Below, one piece after another: positions 51,656 to 60,606 of a DNA stretch of 64,000 nt. The DNA comes from JAATGA01 sp047605605 (lineage in GTDB: Bacteria > Pseudomonadota > Alphaproteobacteria > Rhodobacterales > Rhodobacteraceae): NCBI GenBank assembly GCA_047605605.1, contig JASGFG010000005.1, positions 1 through 64,000 of the forward strand, in the 5' to 3' direction. The position numbers and the translations under genes are program-made. Position 1 is the first letter of the stretch. Each line of letters starts with the position of its first letter. Below the pieces are notes generated by a model, which was not told the DNA's origin, did no database searches, and saw only the letters and a list, made by a program, of their open reading frames with translations.

Positions 51656-52621
51656 TCACCTGATCGGCGCGCGATACTGGATGCGGCGCACCGACCCGGT
51701 CTTGGAGCGCATCAGGATCGTCTCCATCGTCACCCAGCCCGGCTCGCGCCGGATACCGCTGACGAGCGACCCGTTCGTCACCCCGGTCGCCGCAAAGATC
51801 ACGTCGCCGCGCACCAGATCATCGCGCGTATAGACGCGGTCGAAGTTGGTGATCCCGGCCTTGCGGGCGCGAGATTTCTCGTCTTCGTTGCGGAACAGCA
51901 GCTTGCCGAAGAACTGGCCGCCCATGCATTTCAGGGCCGCTGCCGCCAGCACCCCCTCGGGCGCCCCGCCCGAGCCCATATACATGTCAATCCCGGTCTT
52001 TTCCGGTTCGGCGCAATGCATCACGCCGGCCACGTCGCCATCGGTGATCAGCCGGATCGAGGCGCCGGTCGACCGGATTTCCTTGATCAGATCCTCATGC
52101 CGGGGGCGTTCCAGCACGCAGACGGTGATGTTCTCGGTCGAGACACCCTTGGCCGCGGCCAGGGCCGAGACACGCTCGGACGGCGTCATGTTCATGGTGA
52201 CGGTGCCGGTCTTGTAGCCGGGGCCGATGGCCAGTTTCTCCATATACACGTCGGGCGCATGAAGCAGCGTTCCGCGCGGCGCCATGGCGATCACGGTCAG
52301 CGCGTTCGGCATGTCCTTGGCGGTCAGCGTCGTGCCTTCCAGCGGGTCCAGCGCGATGTCGACGGCGGGGCCTTTGCCCGTGCCCACCTCTTCCCCGATG
52401 AACAGCATCGGCGCCTCGTCCCGCTCGCCCTCGCCGATCACCACGACGCCGGCGATGTCCAGCAGGTTCAGCTGGTTGCGCATGGCATTGACGGCGGCCT
52501 GGTCGGCTGCCTTTTCGTCGCCCCGCCCGATCAGCGCCGCCGAGGCAAGCGCCGCGGCCTCGGAAACGCGGGCAAGGCCCAGGGAAAGCATACGGTCCTG
52601 GAATTCGATGGCGTCGGACAT
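51656..52621 (-). CDS. glpX: Class II fructose-1,6-bisphosphatase
   Basis: GlpX removes the 1-phosphate from fructose-1,6-bisphosphate in gluconeogenesis. The 321-residue product has the lithium-sensitive phosphatase motifs GEGERDEAPML (63-73) and DPLEGTT (92-98), then ITDGDVAG and GSGGAPEGVLAAAALK. The ATG at 52621 (SDAIEFQDRML) is the usual start. It follows hom on the same strand after a 165-base gap. Confidence 0.96.
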   Translation of the reverse strand: MSDAIEFQDRMLSLGLARVSEAAALASAALIGRGDEKAADQAAVNAMRNQLNLLDIAGVVVIGEGERDEAPMLFIGEEVGTGKGPAVDIALDPLEGTTLTAKDMPNALTVIAMAPRGTLLHAPDVYMEKLAIGPGYKTGTVTMNMTPSERVSALAAAKGVSTENITVCVLERPRHEDLIKEIRSTGASIRLITDGDVAGVMHCAEPEKTGIDMYMGSGGAPEGVLAAAALKCMGGQFFGKLLFRNEDEKSRARKAGITNFDRVYTRDDLVRGDVIFAATGVTNGSLVSGIRREPGWVTMETILMRSKTGSVRRIQYRAPIR

Positions 52622-52786
52622 GAACGGTTCCTTTGCAACAGGTTGCCCTTCTCCTAGCCCTGCGGGGGCGTGGGGGGCAAGCATGGTGTCGCTAACGGTG
52701 GCCGTATGTGTCGAAATCGCAGGGGCGCGGGCGCAGGTTCGGGCCGGCCTGGCGGGCAAGGGGCCGGGCCGGGGAAGCTTGCGGCG

Positions 52787-54082
52787 CTAGACTTCCTCGA
52801 TCCTGATCGCGACCGGCCGGCCGACCAGAACGCCGGTGGCGGCAAAGCTGGCCATGGCGTGCTGGATGTCCGAGGGCGCGGCCTTGTGGGTGACGATCAG
52901 CACGATGGCATCGTCATCCTCTTCGTCCTCGCGGTTGATCTGGCGCATCTGGTCGATGGAGATCCCCGCCTCGCCCAATGCGGTGGCGATCTTGGCCAGC
53001 GCGCCGGGCTTGTCCAGCAGCGTCATGCGCAGATACCAGCGGGCCGGGGCGGCGGCGCTGGCGGCAACAGGCCGGGCCAAGGTGGCCGCGGGCTGGCCAA
53101 AGGTTGGCAGGCGCAGGCCGCGCGCAAGGTCGATCACATCGCCCATCACGGCGCTGGCAGTCGGCCCTTCGCCGGCGCCGGGGCCGCGCAGCACGATCTG
53201 CCCCACGCTGTCGCCTTCCAGCACCACCATGTTGGTGCCGCCCTGCAACTGGCCCAGCGGGCTTTCGGACGGGACGAGGCAAGGGGTCATCCGCTGCTCC
53301 AGCCCGCGGCCGGTCATCTGCGCCACGCCCAGAAGCTTGATGTGATAGCCCATGTCGTCGGCCAGGCGGATGTCGTCGATCGAGACATTGCCGATGCCCT
53401 CAAGCTCTACCTTGTCAAAGCTGACCTGCGTGCCAAAGGCGATGGCGGCCAGCAGCGACAGTTTGTGGCCTGCGTCGATGCCGCCCACGTCAAGGTTCGG
53501 GTCCGCCTCCAGATAACCGAGCTGCCGCGCCTCCTCGAACACCGCCTCATAGGGCAGGCCCGCGGTCTGCATCCGGGTCAGGATATAGTTGCAGGTGCCG
53601 TTCATCACGCCCATGACGCGGCGCAGCTGGTTGCCGGCCAGCCCTTCGGTCAGGGCCTTGATCACCGGGATGCCGCCGGCGACGGCAGCCTCGAATCGGA
53701 TCACACGGCCGGCGGATTCGGCAGCCAGCGCCAGGGCGTGGCCGTGATGGGCCAGAAGCGCCTTGTTGGCCGTCACCACATCCTTGCCCGCGGCAAGGGC
53801 GGCTTCGGTCGCGGCCCTGGCGGCGCCTTCATGCCCGCCCATCACCTCGACCAGGACATCCACGTCGTCCCGGCGGGCGAGTGCGACGGGATCGCTTTCC
53901 CAGGCATAGGCCGAAAGATCGGCGTCGCGGTTCTTGCGCGGATCGCGCGCCGACACGGCGGTGATAACCACGCCCCGGCCGGACCGGGCGGCGATCAGAT
54001 CCGCATGACGCTGGACGATCCTGACGACGCCGATGCCCACCGTCCCGAGACCGGCAAGACCGAGGCGCAAGGGGGCGGGCAT
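52787..54082 (-). CDS. hom: Homoserine dehydrogenase
   Basis: Reduces aspartate semialdehyde to homoserine, the branch point to threonine and methionine. The 431-residue product has the NAD(P) motif GLAGLGTVGIGVV, NKALLAHHG, the catalytic region VMNGTCNYILTRM and GYLEADPNLDVGGIDAGHKLSLL with the conserved lysine, and a C-terminal ACT domain (about 350-431) for threonine feedback. The ATG at 54082 is chosen over a TTG upstream because the Rossmann strand begins right after it. Confidence 0.97.
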   Translation of the reverse strand: MPAPLRLGLAGLGTVGIGVVRIVQRHADLIAARSGRGVVITAVSARDPRKNRDADLSAYAWESDPVALARRDDVDVLVEVMGGHEGAARAATEAALAAGKDVVTANKALLAHHGHALALAAESAGRVIRFEAAVAGGIPVIKALTEGLAGNQLRRVMGVMNGTCNYILTRMQTAGLPYEAVFEEARQLGYLEADPNLDVGGIDAGHKLSLLAAIAFGTQVSFDKVELEGIGNVSIDDIRLADDMGYHIKLLGVAQMTGRGLEQRMTPCLVPSESPLGQLQGGTNMVVLEGDSVGQIVLRGPGAGEGPTASAVMGDVIDLARGLRLPTFGQPAATLARPVAASAAAPARWYLRMTLLDKPGALAKIATALGEAGISIDQMRQINREDEEDDDAIVLIVTHKAAPSDIQHAMASFAATGVLVGRPVAIRIEEV

Positions 54083-54148
54083 AGGGCGAACTCCGTGCAA
54101 GGTTTCCGCCGGGTGTTAGCGGTTTGCGCGCGGGCTTGCAACGCGGCG

Positions 54149-54385
54149 CTAGTCGGCTGCGATGGCGGCCGCGCGCACGCGCAGGGCCTGTCCGCGGGCA
54201 TCCAGCGCCTGTCCGGTCTGATCCGTGATCGTGCCGCCTTGCGCCTGCGCCAGAATGCTGTCGATCGGCAAGAGCGAGGGGGCAGGCCCAGCCGCCGCCG
54301 CCTTGCGCGCAACGGCGGGCGGGTCGGCACAGGCCGCCAAGCCCAGCAACAGCGGCAGCACAAGGAAAAAGCGGGGCAGGGGCAT
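54149..54385 (-). CDS. Small predicted lipoprotein (78 aa)
   Basis: A type II signal peptide (FFLVLPLLLGLAAC) with lipobox LAAC at residues 16-19 marks it as a lipoprotein. The mature part of about 60 residues is Ala/Gln-rich (IDSILAQAQGGTITDQTGQALDARGQAL) and helical. I know no function. It lies downstream of the TadE/TadG-like genes and may belong with them, but a terminator-like hairpin separates them. Confidence 0.75.
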   Translation of the reverse strand: MPLPRFFLVLPLLLGLAACADPPAVARKAAAAGPAPSLLPIDSILAQAQGGTITDQTGQALDARGQALRVRAAAIAAD

Positions 54386-54441
54386 GATGACAGTCTCGGT
54401 TCCGGCAGGTCAGCCTATCGCGCGCCGCCCGCAAACGGAAG

Positions 54442-54470
54442 AACCGCCCGCACGGAACATGCAGGCGGTT
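54442..54470 (-). terminator. Terminator-like hairpin after the TadE/TadG cluster
   Basis: On the minus strand AACCGCC...GGCGGTT with inner TGCA/TGC pairing, followed by CTTCC. Confidence 0.5.
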
Positions 54471-54489
54471 TCCATGCGGGACAAGGCCG

Positions 54490-55083
54490 TCAGGTGCAGG
54501 TCTGGCCGGATTCGCACACCCGCATGAAGCGGGGCCGGGTGATCACCCGATTCGAGATTTCGTCGAAGGTGACGGAGGGCACGTCGATCACCGGGTCATA
54601 ATCCACGGTCGTTTCGATCATCAGCACATAGTCGCCGTCCGACATGATGGGGATGTCGTCCTTGAACTGGGCCTGAAGCGTCGTCGTCGTCAGCTTGGGC
54701 AGGGCCGAGCCGGGCGAATAGGACCAGTCGACCTTGAAGGCGCCCACCTTGTTCGTCACCTTGTAGGTGATGCTGGTGAAACGGACCTTCACATGGTCGT
54801 TGGTCGTGCCGTTCATATAGGCAAAGACGTTGCGCAAGCCGTTGCGATATGTGTCGTTCACCGCCGTCTGTTCGCGCGACAGCATGTCCGAAATCGAATA
54901 GGTCGCCTTTTGCGCGATGTTGATTTCCCGATAGGCGTCCCAGAAGGCGAACATCGCCAGCCAGGCCCACAGCAGCAGCGGCAGATAGATCATCATTTCG
55001 ACAACGACCACGCCGCTTTCGTCGCGCGCAAAGCGGGCGAGGTGGCGGCAGAGGGCGGAGGAGGAATTGCGAACAGCCTGCAT
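54490..55083 (-). CDS. TadE/TadF-like pseudopilin
   Basis: The 197-residue product has the TadE-like start: a basic stretch, RDESGVVVVEMMIYLPLLLWAWLAMF with the glycine and glutamate of the prepilin-like motif and one transmembrane helix (about 23-45), then an extracytoplasmic part. Such proteins are minor components of Flp/Tad pilus or related secretion systems. It is the last gene of a three-gene run with 4 bases between it and the previous gene. No tad secretion ATPase or prepilin peptidase is in the window. Confidence 0.85.
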   Translation of the reverse strand: MQAVRNSSSALCRHLARFARDESGVVVVEMMIYLPLLLWAWLAMFAFWDAYREINIAQKATYSISDMLSREQTAVNDTYRNGLRNVFAYMNGTTNDHVKVRFTSITYKVTNKVGAFKVDWSYSPGSALPKLTTTTLQAQFKDDIPIMSDGDYVLMIETTVDYDPVIDVPSVTFDEISNRVITRPRFMRVCESGQTCT

Positions 55084-55087
55084 GATC

Positions 55088-55627
55088 TTACCCCGGTTCG
55101 TTCACAAAGCTGCTGATCGAAGTCACGCGATAGCCGCTGCCGTCGACCTGAAGGCGGCGGCCGATGCCCGTTGTCGGAAAGATCGCGTCCTGAATGACGC
55201 AGACCCGCACCAGCATGATGACATTCTGCTGCCCGATGGTCATCTGGACCACGGGGTCGATTTCATCCGTCGTGCGGTCGATGCAGGCGGCCTGGCCGGT
55301 AGGCATCGTCCAGGTCGTGCGGCTGATGGCCTGCATGTCGATCTTCATCTGCTTGACGCAGTTCGTCATCATCATCTCGTGACCGCAGATCTGCTCCTTG
55401 AGGAACTGGTTGGTCACGGGCGCTTCGTAATGCCCGAGCCGAAGCTCGCGCATCACCATGTCAACCGATCGCTCCAGCAGGATCGACCGCACCATGGCCA
55501 GCCCGCTTTCGAACGAGGCCATGAAGATGAACATCACAACGGGAACGCACAGCACGAACTCGACCGATGCGGTTCCCTCGTCCCGGACGAGAAAGGCCCG
55601 GGCAAGGTTACGCAGGCGCCTGATCAT
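55088..55627 (-). CDS. TadE-like pseudopilin
   Basis: A second TadE-type protein of 179 residues: VRDEGTASVEFVLCVPVVMFIFMASFE gives the conserved Glu after the glycine/serine run and a single membrane helix (about 21-43). The outer part has several cysteines (ICGHEMMMTNC, AACIDR, VCVIQD) that could form disulfides. It overlaps the TadG-like gene by four bases, so the two are coupled. Confidence 0.86.
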   Translation of the reverse strand: MIRRLRNLARAFLVRDEGTASVEFVLCVPVVMFIFMASFESGLAMVRSILLERSVDMVMRELRLGHYEAPVTNQFLKEQICGHEMMMTNCVKQMKIDMQAISRTTWTMPTGQAACIDRTTDEIDPVVQMTIGQQNVIMLVRVCVIQDAIFPTTGIGRRLQVDGSGYRVTSISSFVNEPG

Positions 55628-57378
55628 TGCGTCAGCCTCAACTGGCTGATGTTGGACGCGATGGTCTTGAAGTCAGAGCTGATCGTTCCGTTCGTCGACT
55701 GGAAGTAGTTCGCCGACGATTTCGACGTATCGGTGCCGTTGGCGGTATCCGACGCCTTTTCGATCAGCGACTGCGCGCATTTCGCGATCTGCGTCTGCCC
55801 GTTCGTCGGCGCCTCGAAGGCGATGCCGAAGATGATGACGTTCTTGCCCTTCGCCAGCGTGCAGATCGACTGAAGCTGGGTGTCCATCGCGGTGGTGTCG
55901 GTCTGGGTGCGGAAGGCCGCCATCTGGCTGTTGTAATAGCTGGTCCGCGTCGAGGAGCTCGTGCCGAGCGCGCGGGCATAGAACTGCCATGCGACATAAG
56001 AGGTACGCATGCTGGTCCACACTTCCTGCCATTTCATCTGGGTAGGAGTGGTTCCCGCGTTGTAGGCGGCCGCCACCCAGGTGCCGGTATCGGGGCGCCA
56101 GTATTTGCTCGTGCCCGATTTCGACGAGTGGTAGATCGAATAATAGGTCGTGCCGCTTTTGGTCGATTTGTAGATCGGCGAAAGCTGCGAGCCGCGATAG
56201 CCGTCGTTCATCCGCTCTTCGGCAAAGTTCTCGCCGTCGGTCATCAGGACGATCACCTTCATCGCCTCGGGGTCGTCATAGTCGAACGGCCGGCCGGTGA
56301 ATGCGGCGGGGATCTTGCCCGCGTTCAGCAGTTGCGTGAACATCGTGCGCGAGCCGGGGTCGAGCAGCGCGAGGCCCCATTTGATCCCGGCGTTGATCGA
56401 GGTCGCGCCGATGGCGGACAGGCCGTCGATCTGCGATTGCATGGTGGTGATGCTGTTGTTCGGCAGCCGGACCTGGTTGCCCGCAATCGCCGGGCACCAG
56501 TAGTTGGCCGAGGCGGGCGTCGCAGAGCTGGTGTCGGTGGCCGCGACGAAAGAGGTGCTCTGGCTGGTCGAAGAATAGGTGTCCGCATAGGCCGTCTGCG
56601 GCAGCCCCGTCCCGGTCGAAAGCGAGGCGGAACTGAACACGCTGGACGGCAGGTCGAAACAGTTGGAGTTGGTGGTGCCGTTCGCGCCCGAGGTGCCGTC
56701 CGAGTTCGCCTTGACGGTGTATTTCGCGAACAGGTCCGAGTTCAGGTTGATCTGCCCGTTATAGGGCACGATGGCGACCGACACGCGGCTTTCGGTGTCC
56801 TTGCTCAGCACGTCGCTGACGAACTGTTTCGCCGCGGTCTTGAGGTTGGCGATCTTTGTGCCCGCCATCGAGCCGGACACGTCCAGCACCATCGCGATCT
56901 CGACGTTGGTGATGCGCTGTTCGGCGACGCTGGCCGCAGGCACGTCCAGCGTGTCATAGCCCATCATCCGCATGAAGAAGGTCGGCTGCACCCGCTCGGC
57001 CTCAACCGTCACGCGGGTATAGTTCAGCGCGCTTTCGGGATAGACCTTGGTCAGGTATTGCAGCTTGTTGTCCTTGTCGAAATAGTCCTCGACGACATCT
57101 TCGGCTTCCAGCTTCTGGCTCCACGCCGCAGCGGCCAGCGCGCTGGTATCCGCCGTCTGCTGGAGAGAGGTGCGCGTGTATTCATAGCGCATCAGATCGA
57201 CCGCGAGGCCGCCCATCAGCACCATGAAGAAGAACATCGTCAGGCTGAGCCAGCCCAGACCGCCCACGCCCCCGTCCTGATCCTGCGCAAACTTTCGGGC
57301 CCGGCGTGGCGCCTTGCCCTTCTTGTCGGTCAGCGGCAGCCCCTCCGCGTATTTACCTTCAACATTCACTCGTTTCAT
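55624..57378 (-). CDS. TadG-like protein with von Willebrand factor A domain
   Basis: The 584-residue product has a TadE/G-type N-terminus with one membrane helix (about 42-62, GWLSLTMFFFMVLMGGLAVDLMRYEYTR being split here by the motif), then a VWA domain with a full MIDAS start DVSGSM (166-171) and a later MTDGENF. The middle is unusually rich in S and T (residues about 230-320). VWA domains bind ligands through a metal ion. AGGGGACAGG precedes the ATG at 57378. It heads the TadG-TadE-TadE run. Confidence 0.88.
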   Translation of the reverse strand: MKRVNVEGKYAEGLPLTDKKGKAPRRARKFAQDQDGGVGGLGWLSLTMFFFMVLMGGLAVDLMRYEYTRTSLQQTADTSALAAAAWSQKLEAEDVVEDYFDKDNKLQYLTKVYPESALNYTRVTVEAERVQPTFFMRMMGYDTLDVPAASVAEQRITNVEIAMVLDVSGSMAGTKIANLKTAAKQFVSDVLSKDTESRVSVAIVPYNGQINLNSDLFAKYTVKANSDGTSGANGTTNSNCFDLPSSVFSSASLSTGTGLPQTAYADTYSSTSQSTSFVAATDTSSATPASANYWCPAIAGNQVRLPNNSITTMQSQIDGLSAIGATSINAGIKWGLALLDPGSRTMFTQLLNAGKIPAAFTGRPFDYDDPEAMKVIVLMTDGENFAEERMNDGYRGSQLSPIYKSTKSGTTYYSIYHSSKSGTSKYWRPDTGTWVAAAYNAGTTPTQMKWQEVWTSMRTSYVAWQFYARALGTSSSTRTSYYNSQMAAFRTQTDTTAMDTQLQSICTLAKGKNVIIFGIAFEAPTNGQTQIAKCAQSLIEKASDTANGTDTSKSSANYFQSTNGTISSDFKTIASNISQLRLTQ

Positions 57379-57752
57379 GGCCTGTCCCCTGAAGCGGGCA
57401 ACGGATTGACCGCACCCACGCCGAACTTTTGCATGTTGCAGGTAGGGCGCGGGTTGGGGCGAAATTGTGGCAAATCCGGGCAGCCTGCCGGAAACGTCAC
57501 GCAAAATCCGACAGCGGGCGAAACACTGACGCCGCGCGGGGGCATTTGTCTGTCGCAATGGAACAGTCGGGCCGCAGTTTCACGCCTTGGATGTCATGCC
57601 AACACCACGAAAAGCGTTAAAATGCGAATCAACTCGCGCGGGCCGGCATCCTTCTGCAAACCGGGATTTTACGGGTGGCGGTTTCATGCCGGGCGGGGAT
57701 AGGGTGAAGCCGGGCGCCCGCATTTCGCGCCCGAAGGCCAGGGAGGAATGGC
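57379..57752. other. Divergent gap of 374 bases between the TadG-like gene and gdh
   Basis: Holds both promoters. I see no repeat copy, operator or coding frame that I can support. Confidence 0.4.
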
Positions 57753-59183
57753 ATGAGTGTCGCAGGTGAGCCGAGTTTCCGTGAATCCGTCGATCTGATG
57801 TTCAACCGGGCGGCGGCTCTGATGAACCTCAGCCCGGGGCTTGAGCAGAAGATACGCGTCTGCAACTCAACCTATACGGTTCGATTTGGAGTAAGACTTC
57901 GCGGCAAGATTGAGACCTTCGTGGGGTATCGTTCTGTTCATTCCGAACATATGGAGCCGGTCAAGGGCGGCATCCGCTATGCGATGAACGTCAACCAGGA
58001 CGAGGTCGAGGCGCTGGCTGCGCTGATGACCTATAAATGCGCGCTGGTGGAAACGCCTTTTGGCGGGTCCAAGGGCGGGCTGTGCATCGACCCCCGCGCA
58101 TGGGAGGCGCACGAGCTGGAACAGATCACCCGGCGGTTCGCCTATGAGCTGATCAAGCGCGACCTGATACACCCGGCGCAGAACGTGCCCGCCCCCGACA
58201 TGGGCACGGGCGAGCGCGAGATGGCGTGGATCGTCGACCAATACGCCCGGATGAACACCACCGACATCAACGCCAAGGCCTGCGTCACGGGCAAGCCGCT
58301 GAACTCGGGCGGGATCCGGGGCCGGGTCGAGGCGACGGGCCGGGGCGTGCAGTATGCCCTGCGCGAGTTCTTCCGCAACAAGGAGGATGTGGCGCTGGCC
58401 CGCCTGTCCGGCACGCTGGACGGCAAGACCGCCGTGGTGCAGGGGCTGGGCAATGTCGGCTATCACGCCGCCAAGTTCCTGTCGGAAGAGGACGGGGTGA
58501 AGATCGTCGCCGTGATCGAGCGCGACGGCGCGGTGGTGGATGCCTCGGGCCTGAACATTGAGGAGCTGAAGGTCTGGGTCGATGCCAACCACGGCGTCAA
58601 GGGCTTTCCCGGCGCGCAATTCGTGGAAAACGGCGCATCCGTTCTGGAACAGGACTGCGACATCCTGATCCCGGCGGCGATGGAGGGCGTGATCCACAAG
58701 GGCAATGCCGACCGGATCAAGGCGCCGCTGATCATCGAGGCGGCGAACGGCCCCATCACCTTTGGCGCGGATGAAATCCTGCGGGCCAAGGGCGTGGTGA
58801 TCATCCCCGACATGTATGCCAACGCCGGCGGCGTGACGGTCTCTTACTTTGAATGGGTCAAGAACCTGTCACACATCCGGTTCGGCCGGATGCAGCGCCG
58901 CGCCGAGGAGGCGCGCTCGCGCCTTCTGGTCGAGGAGCTGGAACGCCTGTCCAACGACAAGGGCCTTGGCTGGGAGCTGAAGCCGAACTTCAAGGACAAG
59001 TTCCTGACCGGCTCGGACGAACTGGCTCTGGTGCGGTCGGGTCTGGATGACACGATGCGGACGGCTTACCAGTCGATGCGCGAGGTCTGGCATGGTCGCA
59101 ACGACGTGACCGACCTGCGGGTGGCTGCCTATATCGTCGCCATTTCCCGCGTGGCCGATACCTATCGGTCCAAGGGGCTGTGA
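57753..59183 (+). CDS. gdhA: Glu/Leu/Phe/Val family dehydrogenase, probable glutamate dehydrogenase
   Basis: Interconverts glutamate and 2-oxoglutarate. The 476-residue product has HMEPVKGGIRYAM, the catalytic lysine in ETPFGGSKGGL (Lys107), AYELIKRDLIHPAQNVPAPDMGTGEREM, the Rossmann motif VVQGLGNVGYHAAKFL, and NAGGVTVSYFEWVKN. GGGAGGAA precedes the ATG. Cofactor preference (NAD or NADP) is not certain from motifs. A strong hairpin follows the stop. Confidence 0.94.
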   Translation: MSVAGEPSFRESVDLMFNRAAALMNLSPGLEQKIRVCNSTYTVRFGVRLRGKIETFVGYRSVHSEHMEPVKGGIRYAMNVNQDEVEALAALMTYKCALVETPFGGSKGGLCIDPRAWEAHELEQITRRFAYELIKRDLIHPAQNVPAPDMGTGEREMAWIVDQYARMNTTDINAKACVTGKPLNSGGIRGRVEATGRGVQYALREFFRNKEDVALARLSGTLDGKTAVVQGLGNVGYHAAKFLSEEDGVKIVAVIERDGAVVDASGLNIEELKVWVDANHGVKGFPGAQFVENGASVLEQDCDILIPAAMEGVIHKGNADRIKAPLIIEAANGPITFGADEILRAKGVVIIPDMYANAGGVTVSYFEWVKNLSHIRFGRMQRRAEEARSRLLVEELERLSNDKGLGWELKPNFKDKFLTGSDELALVRSGLDDTMRTAYQSMREVWHGRNDVTDLRVAAYIVAISRVADTYRSKGL

Positions 59184-59189
59184 CAGGGC

Positions 59190-59222
59190 GGCGCGGCGGG
59201 CTTGCCTTTGGCCCGCCGCGCC
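59190..59222 (+). terminator. Hairpin after gdhA
   Basis: GGCGCGGCGGGC and GCCCGCCGCGCC form a perfect 12-base stem 7 bases after the stop; no T-run. Confidence 0.65.
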
Positions 59223-59285
59223 CCAGATGCGTTGGGAAACCTCTAGGCGCGCCTGGCGGCGTGCCCCATCCGCAGGGAGCATCCG

Positions 59286-59855
59286 ATGGCAAAGACTGCA
59301 AAGAAATCCGCGTCCGACAAAACTCCGGCTGCGAAATCCGCGCCGTCGCCCGCGCGGGGGCGACTGACCACGCCGACCGATCTGGGCGACAATGCGGTCA
59401 AGGACATCTCCGCCGTTCTGAACCGGCTGCTGGCCGACAGCTATGCGCTGTATTTCAAGACCAAGAATTTCCACTGGCACATGTCGGGGCCGCATTTCCG
59501 CGACTATCACCTGATGATGGACGACCATGCGGCCGACATCCTGGGTGCGACCGACGACATCGCCGAACGCGTGCGCAAGATCGGCGGCCAGACGCTGAAA
59601 TCGGTCAACCAGGTCGCGAAGATGACCACTGTGAAACCGAACGAGGCCGATTATGTCGAGCCTTCGGACATGCTGGCCGAGTTGATGGAGGACAACAAGG
59701 CCTATGTCGTGGCGCTGCGCGAGGCGCATACGGTGGCTGACGACCACGAGGATGTCGCCACCGCCAGCCTGATCGAGAACTGGATCGACGCGACCGAGCG
59801 GAGGGTGTGGTTCCTGTATGAGACTTTGCGCCCGGCCATGACCTCGGGGCACTGA
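59286..59855 (+). CDS. dps: Dps-family ferritin-like DNA-protection protein
   Basis: Dps dodecamers oxidise and store iron and can coat DNA in stress. The 189-residue product has the ferroxidase signature around residues 61-95 ([31 protein letters not shown] split over the motif) with the expected His, Asp and Glu ligands. A lysine/alanine-rich tail of about 25 residues at the N-terminus is the type used for DNA binding. GCAGGGAG precedes the ATG. It is monocistronic. Confidence 0.93.
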   Translation: MAKTAKKSASDKTPAAKSAPSPARGRLTTPTDLGDNAVKDISAVLNRLLADSYALYFKTKNFHWHMSGPHFRDYHLMMDDHAADILGATDDIAERVRKIGGQTLKSVNQVAKMTTVKPNEADYVEPSDMLAELMEDNKAYVVALREAHTVADDHEDVATASLIENWIDATERRVWFLYETLRPAMTSGH

Positions 59856-59869
59856 GGGGCGGCCGGGCA

Positions 59870-59943
59870 GGGGGGCGCTCGCGCCCCCCTCTTGGGCTGC
59901 GCCCAATTCACCCCCCTGAGGATATTTATGCAGAGAGGATGGG
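59870..59943 (+). repeat. Degenerate copy I of the intergenic repeat
   Basis: GGGGGGCG-CTCG-CGCCCCCC stem-loop (59870-59889), later CCCCCCTGAGGATATTTATG and an AGAGAGGATGGGGGG tail. It follows dps. Confidence 0.55.
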
Positions 59944-60016
59944 GGGTAGAAGCAGGGCTGGCGTAGAGGTCCGCCTTGCGCCATCGGGGCCGTGCCCGGG
60001 GGGGGGATCGACGGAA

Positions 60017-60466
60017 ATGCCGGACTGGATCGCCGTGGCTTCGGCCGATCATGTCGTGCTCGGGCGCGCGGGCGGGTTCATGCAGGTGAACCACGGCAAG
60101 GCGGCGCCGCTGCGCCGGATCGCGCCGGGGGACCGGATTGCCTATTATTCCTCGGTGCAGACCTATGGCACCAATACACCCTTGCGCGCCTTTACTGCCA
60201 TCGGCCGGGTAAGGCAGGGCGAGGTCTATCAGGGCGTCATGGCGTCGGGATCCACCGCGTTCCGGCGGGATGTCGACTGGTTCGACGCGAATCCTGCGCC
60301 GATCCATCCGCTGCTGGACCGGTTGGAGCTGACAGCGGGGCGGCGGAACTGGGGCTATGCCTTCCGTTTTGGTCTGGTTCGGGTTTCCGAGGCCGACATG
60401 GATGTCATCGCCGCAGCGATGGGGTGCCCGATCGGGGGGGCCGGGACCCCGGTCGCGGGCAGTTGA
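60017..60466 (+). CDS. EVE-domain protein
   Basis: A 149-residue protein that fits the EVE fold, a PUA-like domain that binds modified bases in DNA or RNA in tested cases. Visible features are [25 protein letters not shown] at the start, [31 protein letters not shown] and the C-terminal [14 protein letters not shown]. The ATG at 60017 is the first that gives the conserved tryptophan at residue 4. No restriction or modification gene is adjacent, so a stand-alone RNA-related role is as likely as a defence role. Confidence 0.8.
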   Translation: MPDWIAVASADHVVLGRAGGFMQVNHGKAAPLRRIAPGDRIAYYSSVQTYGTNTPLRAFTAIGRVRQGEVYQGVMASGSTAFRRDVDWFDANPAPIHPLLDRLELTAGRRNWGYAFRFGLVRVSEADMDVIAAAMGCPIGGAGTPVAGS

Positions 60467-60606
60467 TCGGGAAAGCGACGGAATTTCCGCCATGATGCTG
60501 CGCGCGCGACACCTGATGTCGCAGGCAGGCAAGGCCCGTCGCAGAGGGCATTGAACATCCGCCCGGTTCCGGCTTTGATCACCGGCGACACGAAGGGGCG
60601 GTCCAC

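Noticed and set aside
60017..60466. EVE-domain gene as part of a modification-dependent defence system
   Set aside because: Neighbours are dps and sarcosine oxidase genes; no nuclease or methyltransferase is adjacent.
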